Origin: Microdochium bolleyi
Taxonomy: Eukaryota; Ascomycota; Sordariomycetes; Xylariales; Microdochiaceae
DNA length: 14,791 bases
Direction: 5' to 3'
NCBI GenBank assembly: GCA_001566295.1
Contig: KQ964330.1
Span: forward strand, 1-14,791
Made by a program: the position numbers and the translations under genes. Below are positions 1 to 8,817 of this stretch, one piece after another. Position 1 is the first letter of the stretch; every line of letters begins with the position of its first letter. The notes under the pieces were generated by a model. That model made no database searches and had not been told where the DNA came from. It was given only the letters and a program-made list of their open reading frames with translations.

Positions 1-1
1 C

Positions 2-319
2 GCCTTTATCAACCAAGCCGTCACCAGTTGCCCCAACACCAAGATTATCATGTCTGGCTACTCTCAGGGCGCTCTGGTTGTCCGTAGTACTGCCGATTCG
101 CTGCCTGCGGACACTATGTCGAAGATCAACTCGGTGGTGACGTTTGGGGACCCGCGAAACCAGACTCCTATCACTGGCGGCGAGGGCAAGACGATGGTGG
201 TCTGCCTCCCGGACGATGCCGTCTGTAGCGGCGGATTCATCAACATTGCTCATCTGACCTACGGCTCCGAAGCACCTGCAGCTGCCCAGTTTGTGGTAGA
301 ACAGGCTGCTAGAGCATAG
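2..319 (+). CDS. Cutinase-family serine esterase, C-terminal part (5' end outside window)
   Basis: Frame 2 is open from the window edge to a TAG stop at 317-319, giving about 105 residues of a protein whose N-terminus lies to the left. Seen directly: a nucleophile elbow G-Y-S-Q-G with Ser at 62-64; a Cys-rich loop CLPDDAVC with the likely catalytic Asp at 215-217; and a catalytic-type His in IAHLTYG at 251-253. Two Cys (codons at 203 and 224) bracket the Asp loop and match the second conserved disulfide of cutinases. The order Ser, Asp, His with this spacing is typical of the cutinase / acetylxylan-esterase fold (alpha/beta hydrolase). Known for the family: secreted enzymes that hydrolyse cutin or other esters outside the cell, usually with a signal peptide, which cannot be checked here. 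No intron is apparent in the visible part. The ATG at 50 is an internal Met just before the elbow, not a start. Exact substrate is not decidable. Confidence 0.93.
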   Translation, partial: AFINQAVTSCPNTKIIMSGYSQGALVVRSTADSLPADTMSKINSVVTFGDPRNQTPITGGEGKTMVVCLPDDAVCSGGFINIAHLTYGSEAPAAAQFVVEQAARA

Positions 320-543
320 AAACCGTCACGGAATGAACACAGGGGCGGCCAGGAAGACCGCGCATGGGACGCCCTGGCAACCAATCACTCACCGATCAAT
401 CAAGGAAGGATGACGGGTGTGGAAGGCTTGGCATCGTGGGGAGCCCATAGGGCGACGGGCACCCACAGTATGTCGAAGGTCAGTTTGGTAGGGCGGGTAA
501 TCGGATTACCCACCAAGATCCGTTGTCGGCCCCAACACCCACC

Positions 544-1042
544 TGTGACGGCCCGACCAACAGGGGACGATTGTTTGGACAAGCAAAAAGGACACACACA
601 ACTAGGCCGCAGGATCAGGCCAAGGACAAGGGCGGATCATGCGGCAGGGCAAGTCACAGGTTTCTTATGTAAGCACGATAAGGATAAGGAACGGGTACGG
701 TACCACCGGTCATACATGAGCTGCATGACTGTCGTAGGTGCCAAGACCGTCAGAAGGACAAGGCATGATCACAGTGAAGGACAAAGAATATATAGACACG
801 ATGGATCTCCTAGACAGACAGTCATTACCTTTGTACTTTAGCGATCAATCTAAGGATCATTCTCACCCATCACTTGGACTAGTCACTCAATTGACGAGGA
901 TGGTATCTCTTCCAAGAGAAACGGCAACACCCAGAGAGAACGACATTCGACAGTTGTGATATTGCGACGGCTCTACTTATCGCAGGACAGCAACCCACCG
1001 AAGCCCGACCAGACGGCTGACCCCGGAGGTCGGATCGTGACA
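544..1042 (+). mobile_element. Solo LTR of a fungal LTR retroelement (copy 1)
   Basis: This block begins TGTGACGGCC and ends GGATCGTGACA, so it has the TG...CA termini of an LTR. It is a diverged direct copy of 7101-7629: the start, a TATATAG box, a long block around TTGTACTT..AGCGATCAATC, the string ATTCGACAGTTGTGATATTGC (allowing a few changes) and the end all align in the same order. The 5' part (about 620-740) is much less alike and shorter. No primer binding site or gag/pol coding follows the right end; instead a transposase fragment abuts it, so this is a solo LTR. The 5-bp flanks (CCACC left, CGTAC right) do not match, unlike copy 2. Orientation is inferred from the TATA box position and from the matching copy. 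Confidence 0.85.
789..795 (+). promoter_or_regulatory. TATA box-like motif of LTR copy 1
   Basis: TATATAG preceded by GGACAAAGAA; the equivalent position in copy 2 also reads TATATAG, preceded by GGACAAAGGG. Retained in both LTRs, it is the likely core promoter (U3) of the retroelement and sets its direction rightward. Activity is unknown. Confidence 0.5.
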
Positions 1043-1200
1043 CGTACGTCTTGTTTTCGCTGTGCGCCACGGTGTCGGTCCCAGAGTGTCGTACGAGGTA
1101 TATTGTGGATCTGTGCAGCCTTCAGTACGCGTAATTTTGGGTCTGATCGAAGCGCATGTAGCGCTAGAATAATGTCGGCTTCGTTTGATTGCTGTGGCAT
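1043..1200 (-). pseudogene. Truncated pogo/Fot1-like transposase, N-terminal HTH only
   Basis: Reading leftward from ATG at 1200-1198, the first 52 codons give a short protein start (MPQQSNEADIILAL...) with a clear psq/CENP-B-type helix-turn-helix: a helix rich in A/L (ILALHAL), then LRVLKAAQIHNIPRTTLWDR and a basic RGAQRK tail. AAxxxxIPRTTLxDR followed by a basic stretch is the usual N-terminal DNA-binding module of fungal pogo/Fot1-like DDE transposases (Tc1/mariner superfamily). The frame then runs straight into the last base of the LTR at 1042, and everything downstream (second HTH and DDE catalytic domain, usually about 450 more residues) is missing from both sides of the LTR. This is therefore a dead fragment. 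I could not find a convincing terminal inverted repeat upstream of the ATG. Confidence 0.75.
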
Positions 1201-2430
1201 GATTGTTGATGGAGAAGAAGAGGAAAGAAGACAGCTTGCACGAGAGGGACAGGAAAGTTGGCGGGTCACTTGTGGATTACGTTACTCCATAATTTAGATT
1301 ATTAAATTAAAGTGGAGCCTTACGCTGTAGACACCACAGTCGTTGTCGTCTAATCAATTCAACGGGCTCTTGTTGAGACACGATTCGCGTTAGACTAAGC
1401 CATGACGGGCGCATTTCCTTGTCCCAGTAGACTTCATCAAATCCATGTCGACGAGCAAAACCTTGATCGAACGGTCGAGCATATATATCTAATGTAACCT
1501 GTTGTAAATTCCCGGATCAAAAAGTGATTGTAGGACATTCATCGAGCTGATGGCTACAGTTTCGCCGAACTCAGCCAAAAGCAATGTTTGTTAAGATCCG
1601 AACTTCCCCAGGTAATGCTCTTATTCATGCATGGATGCACATGTACAACTGTTGTAATCCTGTCTGTGGTTGAAACTTCAGTATCCACGCCGTAGAACGT
1701 GTGTTATCCCTACCATCCTTGCTGTTTTCTAGATTCGAGGAGGCTTCTACACAGATGAAAAGCTCAAGGGTGCATCCTATCGACGACGAGATTCATGAGG
1801 CTCAGAGGCCAGAGGGTTCCAGGGACTTCGATGATCATAAGGGAGGCCCTGATATCAACTTGACATGGTATGATCACGGAATGACATCGGTATAACCACC
1901 AGCTATATCTGATCTCTGTGTCCTGTAACTCTGGACGACAGAAGGAGAGCTCGCGCCAGGGCAGAGTGCGGCCGGTCCGCTTCATATATGAGCGGCCGCA
2001 AGTGGCCAGCACAAGGGTTCTAGCATGTGGCCTCGTCCGAACCCCCCTTGACATTGACTGATATGCAGTGCCCAGCAAAAGCTGTTCCCGCCCGAGGTAG
2101 GGCGCCGGGGTCAAGCTTCGAGCGCAACAATACCCCCTCCTTATCTCGAGAGGATGATTGTGTAGGGCTGCCACGGCGGCAACAATGCGAGATGGAAGTG
2201 TATCTGAGCCTGCGAGTTGGCCGGGGCCACCTCGTGCCGCATATCGTCCTGAGGCAACTTTCTGGGTCGGTGCCGTGCCGGCTGCTGCCATTCGCCCGAA
2301 CCCCTGCAATAAAGGATATGTCGTTGTTCTAGAAAGCCTCCTTGGCGTCGGTCGCGCCTGACAAGAGGAGGCACCCTCACCTTCCTTTTTCGTGCATCCG
2401 ACTGACAATCCGGTGGCCATTAGCGTGCCA
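1201..2430. other. Gene-poor stretch, AT-richer left part; no supported gene
   Basis: About 1.2 kb between the transposase remnant and a GC-rich stretch. The first part (about 1265-1700) is visibly AT-richer, with runs such as AATTTAGATTATTAAATTAAAG at about 1292-1312, and may include the upstream end of the dead pogo-like element. Open frames here, including a 218-codon one on the minus strand (1764-2420), show no recognisable motif, have low-complexity, Arg-rich composition, and compete with equally long frames on the other strand. I see no RNA gene. A near-palindrome at 1977-1995 is listed under findings. Confidence 0.6.
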
Positions 2431-4909
2431 TGACAAGACTCGCCAAGGGCGTTGAGCCTCTGACTTAGGCAGCTTGACCGTCCTTGTCGTGCTTGGAAGT
2501 CATCTTGGGTGCTCCTGTGGCGCCTCGAAGAGCATCAGTGATTCTTGGTTGGACGGCTGCCGTTATCTCGAGCGCGCTTGGCGGGCGGGGGGTTGTATAG
2601 CCGCCAAGCAGGGCCAAGACGCTTGGATGGGGAAGTAAGGCCGAGGGCGCTCCCGACAGGCGCCTCCTCGCCAAGGCCCAAGAGATAACATCACCCTCTA
2701 TGCGACGAGCCGAGTAGCCGGCCCGTCGCAACAAGCCTGGGGCACAGAGTTCGGGCTTGCCAAGGTTGCTCTGAATTTTCCCGAGTTACGTCGTAGAAGT
2801 TTGGCCGAGGCCAGGCTTCGAATCGAGGGGCTTCTCACGATGTGCACGAATGGCACGGCCCGGGAGGGTGGTCACCGCCCATTGTGGCAGGTCAAGTAGT
2901 TCGACTCCGGCACTTGTCTGGGGCTCTTGAACCTTAATCGAGTCTGAACCTCTGAGGCTCGAGCGAGGCGCTTAGAGATCCACCGACGTTACTGTCGCCC
3001 TGCTGGCCCGGGACGAGGGCATCCGCAACCCCGCATTATCACTGATCAGGCCTCTTTTACCTGTTCTGGTCAAAGGTCCTCCCTCTCGCTCGAGTCGTGA
3101 GCCTCAGCGGCCGGGTGAGATGCGCACGGGGATCGGTGGGCGCCGGGAGCCCAAGAGCCTTGGTATGCTGAGCCAAGGCCTTGGGTCCGACCCAGTGTGA
3201 GGCCCTCCTCCACAACACCAGAGCGAGGCCAAGATCATCGCGTCTCGAGCGGCGGCAGGAAACAACAGACACAAGCCCTTGGCAGTAGCTTTTGTGCCCG
3301 CCGAGCACGCAGAGATTTGCGCCTTTGGGGAGAAGGCTCGCATTGTCGTTGCGTTAAAAGGAGGCGGGTTGTCATTTGCGTTTAGCGCCGTGCTGGCCAG
3401 ACCTCTCATGCGGTGCCGTTCTCCCCGGATCCTGCTAGTCGTGAGCGGTGGATCGTGAGGGGTCACACGATGTTTCGTGACACCGAAGAGGGAGGACGGG
3501 GCAAATGCGGGCCAAGAACTCGTGCGGAGCGGATATTTGACAAGCGGTGGCCCTGTGATAAGCTGGGGTAATCGTTGCTGCCAAGCCCACGTCGCAAGTG
3601 CTGTGATGGCTGATGGCCATACTTTCTCATCATTGAAGTATCTTTCCTTGTGTGTTGGCCATCCTCGGGGACCTATCCCTGCTTCTGGCCTCCCCCGCGA
3701 TGCACCAGGCACTCGAAGCTCCATGATTACTATCCGCTGCACTGACTGATCCCGCCGAACACGAATCCTGGCAGGTGGGCCGATCGCGGCAGGCTGGCAG
3801 GCCGCCCAACCACGCACGATGATGTAGCAGTGGTTGACAGGCTGCGGATCGCAGCATGCCATGCCAGACACCGCAGACCGGCCCAGACCGCGAGGTGCCA
3901 CGAGGCACCACGTCCATCAGGCCGTGGTGCTGCAGCCTCTGCTGACGGCCCTGCGCCGTCGCCGTAGCCAACCAGCCGCCGACCTGTGCCCCTGTCCAGT
4001 CTCCTCCCTCACCTGAGCTCGTCTGCGGCAGGGACACCACAACGACCGACTTCTAATCACACGGCTGCGTTCCCGAGCCCATGTGTGGCGCCATGTCCGG
4101 CTAGGCTCATCCCTCACTGTGGAGCACAATCAGTGTTGGCACCATCACTCGAGGAATCCAAGAACGGATAATGATCCTGGGGTTGCAGTCCGTACGCACG
4201 CTGCTGCGGAGTGCGCGGCCATGCCGGCGCGGCGCCGCACTCGTGCTGGACCGTCGTCACCTCTCACGGAATTATCATGCTTCCTCGCCGCAATGCCAGT
4301 GTCAAGCAGTTCGGCAGCATGCATGATGATGAGCCACCAAGCCGCCCCAAGCTTTGCGTGCGAATCCACATAACGGATCTCGTCTTAGGGACGGGCAAAT
4401 GACGCCTGCAGTGTGCCGGGGGCTTCTCGATTGGGCACGTCCGTTAGACACATGGCAAGGCTTTGTCCACGTTCCCAGGCAAGGTCGTCGTCTGATAACG
4501 TAACCTTTAAATACCCCTGCATGGGCTTCCCACGGCAAGTCCACCCGCTATTACCTTGTCCGAGCCGGTCCTCCCAGATCCCTGCATGATGGCGCGCAGC
4601 AGATCTGCTCCCGCTCAAGCTGGTAGACCGAACCAACTCTTCGGGCCGGTGTTGGCTGTGTCAAGCCAAGCTTTTCCAGCTAAGAAGACCAGTCTTGCCG
4701 GGACCAAGCTAACACCTGGCCCCTCGCTCTTCAGATCCATGTCTCTGCAGCTTGTCACTGGAGCGACTGCCTGCTTCTGTCTGGGGTACGGATCATCGTG
4801 CTCTTCTCACGACCAAACTTCACCATCCTCCACAACCCGAGTCGGCGGATCAGGGATCTTGAAATTCCCCGCGAGCATCGCACAACAATCAAAGCGTCAA
4901 GGCTGTTGA
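2431..4909. other. GC-rich gene desert; no supported gene
   Basis: About 2.5 kb with many overlapping mid-length open frames on both strands (the longest is 265 codons on the minus strand, 3104-3901). This is expected from high GC content and few stops. None has a recognisable domain, a plausible signal peptide, or paired splice sites linking same-frame pieces. A perfect 12-bp palindrome CCAAGGCCTTGG occurs at 3173-3184. A degenerate, old transposable element is possible but not shown. Confidence 0.5.
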
Positions 4910-5428
4910 TTTACGACGGTCCACCATAGAGGCCACGAACCGTGGCAGTTCCACCTTCGACATAACAAAAGCAGCGAAACTGTTCGGTACAACAGTTACC
5001 CCTCGGGCACTTCTTGTAGAACGTTTCTTGAAAATCCCTTGAGGAAGCCCCAGTCGTGAGCGCTTCTTAGGAAGTTTCTGCCTTTTCCTGATTTGCTACA
5101 CACGGGCTCATACACGACAATCGTTACTGCTCAGGAGGCTCCCACAAGTCCCGCGGATATTCAACAGCTTGCTACCGTTTCACCGTAGACTACTACGGGG
5201 CATTCGTCATACGCAGACCCTATTCGACAACGAGGGTATAGGTTGGACAAAAATCTATCGAAAGAAGCAGCAAAGTCCTACCCTGTCATCGACGTCATTC
5301 CTACCCTTCCGCAAAGCTCCGCTCAGCAAGCTCATAAGAGAGTAGAAGCAGGAGCAGAAACACAGCTTCGTTGGTTTGATTTCGTTCTTGGCGACACAGT
5401 GGTCTGAGTTCACGAGGATCTCAACGAT
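4910..5428. promoter_or_regulatory. Upstream region of the FrnE-like gene
   Basis: About 0.5 kb before the ATG at 5429, with lower GC than the region to the left. It must hold the promoter and leader of the gene at 5429, but I see no clear TATA box or repeated operator. One frame near 4925-5030 gives a short helix-turn-helix-looking piece (DITKAAKLFGTT) that could be a transposase scrap; this is weak. Confidence 0.35.
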
Positions 5429-6736
5429 ATGTCAAGTCTCCGGGACCTGTTGCACCCAACAGACGAATCCCCGTTCTCCAGCCCGGGCTCGGTGAACACG
5501 CCTATTCCAGGAAAGAGTGCATCGTCGACTCCAATCACATACTTGACCATCGAGTACATCCTAGACACCATCTGCCCGCACTGCTATATCGGACTCAGGA
5601 ACCTCGAAAGCGCTATCACAACGTACAGAAACCGGCATCCAGACGTCGAATTTGAGGTTGTGTGCACGCCGTTCATCTTGGACCCCGCGCTTTACAAACC
5701 GGGTAAGCTCGTTCTGGGCGTTACTTCAGCTCCCATGATCTCGACGTTCCAGTGAACCGAGAACTCAGATGTGCTTGCATACATGCGCATCCCGCCTTGC
5801 TGTCAAGCTGTCCTCGCCTAGAATGTGCTACGTTCTTCCCTGGTCTCCGCCCTTTCAGTCCGTGTGTTGGCTTTCGGCGCAGCGTGGCACGAAAAGGATC
5901 ACCACTAACAGCTTCTTCTGCATAGCTTATGAGAAAGGCATGTATGGATGGTGCCTACGAAACAAGCCTCGAGCCCCTACAATGACTATTTGCTAACCAA
6001 GATTCCAGCCGGCATTCCGTTTCAGTGGACGCCGGGGTCTGGCTCAAGTCGCAGTTCGCACATGCTTCTTCGGCTAGCATTAGAGGCATCGCCATCCTAC
6101 GTGCGCAGCACGCAGTTGACGAGGCGCCAAGCAAGACATACAAGGCAGTCATTGAAGCTCAAGCAAGAGGATCTCGTCAAGCTCACAGCCCTGAGCGCAT
6201 CACAGATCACGGAATCTGTGTCTTCCACCCGAACCCCAACACCGACGGCTCCTGGTACTGATGAAGTTCGGACGCCACATCAAAGTGCATTATCACTTGG
6301 TGACATCAACTTCCGCAATTTAGTGGCCTCCTCTCCATACACCATGCCGTCTCCAGTTATGCTGCCCCAAGCACGTGGGCAGAACCTCCAGCTCTCGCTT
6401 GCCCTTGCCTTGTGTCGAGGGTATTTCGAGCACGACCTGAACATTTACGACAGATCTGCTCTTGTTGATGTCGCTGTCCGTGTTCTGGGCTTGTCAGAGG
6501 TGGAGATACGTTCATGTTTACAAAGCGAAGAGTGGGGTCGACTGGTCGAGGTGCTCTCGATCGAGGGGAGCGCGCGCATCGAGCTACCTGGCACAACCGC
6601 ATCGGCTCCTGCAATGATTTTCCAGAATCAATACCTCCACGCCGGCTGGACACAAACCGATGCCTTACTCGGCATTTTTGATGACCTCCGAAAAGGCCGA
6701 AGTCCTAGGCGTGCAGCCCCTGCCGCGACACGATGA
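5429..6736 (+). CDS. DsbA/FrnE-like thioredoxin-fold oxidoreductase (spliced)
   Basis: Simplest model: exons 5429-5702 and 6009-6736, 1002 nt in frame, 333 residues. Residues 1-36 are a Ser/Thr/Pro-rich extension. Then comes a thioredoxin strand (YLTIEYILDTICPHCYIGLRNLE) with the redox motif C-P-H-C at residues 49-52, followed by EVVCTPFILDPALY, as in FrnE-type proteins. After the intron: AGIPFQWTPGSG and SHMLLRLALEASPSYVRS (residues 92-125); a Ser/Thr/Pro-rich insert (about 129-219); and the FrnE C-terminal half with LCRGYFEHDLNIYDRSALVDVAVRVLGLS and the cis-Pro loop APAMIF (Pro about 292), then WTQTDALLGIFDDLRKG. Known family role: thiol-disulfide oxidoreductase / 2-hydroxychromene isomerase-like DsbA fold, probably cytosolic (no signal peptide seen). 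The usual DK..Y...FG segment between the two halves is missing from this model, so an internal exon or some decay is possible. It lies between two solo LTRs. Confidence 0.8.
5703..6008 (+). other. Predicted intron of the FrnE-like gene (possibly two introns plus a small exon)
   Basis: Donor GTAAGC at 5703; acceptor ...TTGCTAACCAAGATTCCAG ending at 6008, with a good CTAAC branch site. Phase 1 is kept across the junction (G|CC = Ala). At 306 nt it is long for this type of genome, and it contains a second good acceptor (ACTAACAGCTTCTTCTGCATAG, ending 5925) after which the sequence reads AYEKGMYG in the entry frame, resembling the missing family segment. A frame change of one base would be needed to reach the next exon from there. 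Confidence 0.55.
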
Positions 6737-7068
6737 CGACACCGCTTCGTCTCACCGATGTGAAAACGACAGCACAACCAATATCACGGATCCGAAGCCA
6801 AAAAGTGTCTGGCGATTTTGCATGGCATTACGGGCGGCGAGGAGAAGATACTGAGCTCCAAGCTGCCCTCCAAGCCTCCCACCAGCAGGTCGACGCAGTC
6901 CGACAAGCCTGTCTTGATGCCAGGAACAGCCTCGAGGCGATCCAATCACAACGAGACCACGTCGAACATGCCAACAATCGCAACGTCACGATTATCAAGA
7001 ATCAGCAACGGGCCAGAAAGGAAGAGGGCGCAAGGTTTCAGGAGGCTAGCCAATACTCTCGAGGCCAG
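6733..7068 (+). other. Unidentified exon-like reading frame ending at a strong splice donor
   Basis: An ATG overlaps the TGA of the FrnE-like gene (ATGA at 6733-6736). The frame stays open and, from about residue 42 on, has a coiled-coil-like composition rich in Q, A, E, R and N (ELQAALQASHQQ, LDARNSLEAIQSQRD, KNQQRARKEEGARFQEA). At 7068 it meets CAG|GTAAGA, an excellent donor, 32 bp before the LTR inserted at 7101. I do not recognise the protein. It may be an exon of a gene interrupted by the LTR, an extra 3' exon of the gene upstream, or chance. No partner exon is visible to the right of the LTR. Confidence 0.3.
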
Positions 7069-7095
7069 GTAAGATGCACTGGATCGATTCTGGAG

Positions 7096-7100
7096 GGAGG
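7096..7100. repeat. Target-site duplication, left copy (GGAGG)
   Basis: GGAGG immediately precedes the TGTGACG start of LTR copy 2 and is repeated exactly right after its end at 7630-7634. A 5-bp duplication is the standard footprint of fungal LTR retroelement integrases. The left copy lies in a purine-rich tract, which could also be read as a polypurine tract. Confidence 0.75.
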
Positions 7101-7629
7101 TGTGACGACCCGGACCAACAGGGGATTGTTTGGGCTGCAGGAGGCAGGACAAACAAGGCCGCATGATCGGGCCAAGGACAAGGGCAGACGTGTGAGGGGC
7201 CCGGGGCGCTTACCTAAGGAAGTCACGCTTAGTCACCAAAAGCGGGGACAAGGGTCCAAAGCCGACTCTTGGCAGTCGGCTTGCGACAGAACAGTGTCGG
7301 CCAGCGACGACGACCTGTCGCGGGCGCGACAGGACTCCGTCGCAGCCAGGACATCACGATGAAGGACAAAGGGTATATAGTATGGAGGAGTTTCCTAGAC
7401 AGACAGTCCTTACCTTTGTACTTCAGCGATCAATCTAAGTATCATTCTCACACATCACTTGAACCAGTCACTCAATTGACGAGAGTGGTATCTCTTCCCA
7501 GAGACACGGCCAACACCCAAGAGACGAACGATATTCGACAGTTGTGATATTGCAAGAGCTTTACCTACTTTCAGGACAGCAACCCCGAAGCCCGGCGCTC
7601 TGGCTGACCCTAGAGGCCGGATCGTGACA
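7101..7629 (+). mobile_element. Solo LTR of a fungal LTR retroelement (copy 2) with target duplication
   Basis: Starts TGTGACGACC and ends GGATCGTGACA; homologous to 544-1042 over its whole length and in the same orientation. By eye the last 250 bp are close (very roughly 85-90% identical), while the middle (about 7190-7340) differs in length and sequence. A TATA box lies at 7374-7380. The exact GGAGG flanks show that it inserted as a complete element, and that internal recombination between its two LTRs then removed the coding part; no gag/pol remains. Open frames crossing it (for example 7269-7547) are not genes. It points toward the 3' end of the decayed gene on its right. Confidence 0.92.
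7374..7380 (+). promoter_or_regulatory. TATA box-like motif of LTR copy 2
   Basis: TATATAG following GGACAAAGGG, matching the motif at 789-795 in copy 1. If still active it would start transcripts reading rightward, antisense to the F-box-like pseudogene at 7781-9542. Confidence 0.5.
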
Positions 7630-7634
7630 GGAGG
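7630..7634. repeat. Target-site duplication, right copy (GGAGG)
   Basis: Exact match to 7096-7100, directly after the CA end of the LTR. Confidence 0.75.
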
Positions 7635-8382
7635 GTTGGTGATTGTGTCTGTCGGGTTAAGCACAGCTACATGGTTCTGAATGGAGTTGACACGACGTGC
7701 AGTGTAGGATAGCGTAGTCTTTGACGAAGATTTCAGGGGATATATATCTTCTCTTTTGCAAACTCTGAAAACTTGATATTTTATATAAGTAGAATACCGC
7801 TCTGGTAGATCAGGCTGTTGGTTAGTGAAGTCCACCATTCCAATAACCCAGACATTTTTATCTCGAAACATGTCGAACGAGCTGTGCTGGTAGCTAGACA
7901 TCGATCGGTGACTATACGTCGGCCCTGCGCTTTTGCTATGTAAAGGCGAAGCACTTCATTCTTGCCAACAGCCATTGGAGTGTCTAAAGAATCGAAGCGC
8001 ACCTGACCAACAGCTGCGTGGCATCCCAATGATGATCAAAACAAAATGTCGATAATTCTCTGCTGTCCCGCATCCACGGAGCGACAGAAGCGAAACTCGG
8101 TGACGTCACCAAGTACGACTGATGCATGGAAGAAGTAGTCGTATAGGTTTGTGCGAGGAGAGGGCGACGATGGCACTGGTATTGTCGGAAACTCCGCGGA
8201 TGGATCCACAGCTTCGCTGGTACAAGCGAAACGTCGTACTCCGTCTTTGGCCATCCCGAAGTAGTATTGTCCCTGATTCCGCCGAAATGAGACGAGATGC
8301 GTGACGGTGGGAGCCTGCCTTTGTGGCTTCGGCTGGGGGCCCAAGAGAGCGAGGCGCCCCTGACTTGTTCGCAGCTGCAGAT

Positions 8383-8430
8383 CTGATCAATGCTCTTTGC
8401 CGTATATTCATCTAACAATGGTAGACTCAC
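8383..8430 (-). other. Intron 2 of the F-box-like pseudogene
   Basis: Minus-strand donor GTGAGT at 8430, acceptor GATCAG ending 8383; 48 nt, phase 1. It joins ...GDRFRGP(N) to LQLRTSQGRLALLGPQ and removes two in-frame stop codons. The frame is kept across the junction. Confidence 0.65.
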
Positions 8431-8766
8431 TAGGACCCCGAAATCTATCCCCCTGCCATACGCCAAAATTTACGATATCGTTTCGTCCTTTCGAAGCGGG
8501 AAGTAAATCCAGATACCACACTTTCTCCCGTCGTACATGACAGAGCTGACTCGCACAGCGGGGAGCAAAATTTTGCAGCCCAGGTCCCAATAAATGGTAT
8601 ATCCGCTCGCATCGCACGAAAACTTGGCCATGAAGATGCGTTCTCCGCCCGGTACGTCTGGCGGAAATGCTCGAGGTTGGACGTGCTGCACTGGCGGGCA
8701 GTCCCATAAGTAGGATTGCGCGAGGTGTTTCTTACCATCTTGATGACGGCTGCGCACCTTGAATCT

Positions 8767-8817
8767 CTACAAGGGTGAGTTAGAAGGCCCACGTCGGGTA
8801 GCGAATCGTCCACTCAC
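8767..8817 (-). other. Intron 1 of the F-box-like pseudogene
   Basis: On the minus strand: donor GTGAGT at 8817, branch CTAAC, acceptor TTGTAG ending 8767; 51 nt, phase 0. It joins ...TIETD to RFKVRS, and only makes sense in the frame reached after the one-base deletion upstream. Confidence 0.75.

Noticed and set aside
1764..2420. 218-codon minus-strand open frame
   Set aside because: No domain, erratic composition, and rival frames opposite; no splice-linked neighbour.
2800..2835. tRNA-like words TTGGCCGAGGCC and CTTCGAATCGAGG
   Set aside because: They resemble A and B boxes but are far too close together, and no acceptor stem or anticodon arm can be drawn.
3104..3901. 265-codon minus-strand open frame
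   Set aside because: Arg/Pro/Ala-rich low-complexity translation with no motif, overlapped by other long frames on both strands in GC-rich DNA; typical chance frame.
4556..4909. 117-codon plus-strand frame before the FrnE-like gene
   Set aside because: Ser/Pro-rich without motif, signal peptide or homologue that I recognise; not supported as a gene.
7269..7547. 92-codon open frame inside LTR copy 2, matched by one at 738-959 in copy 1
   Set aside because: The similarity of the two translations comes from LTR homology, not from coding; both frames cross the TATA box and LTR body.
544..7629. A complete LTR retrotransposon with both LTRs in place
   Set aside because: No gag, protease, reverse transcriptase or integrase motifs lie between the LTRs; copy 2 has its own target duplication, and the interval contains a host-type gene. 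These are two solo LTRs.
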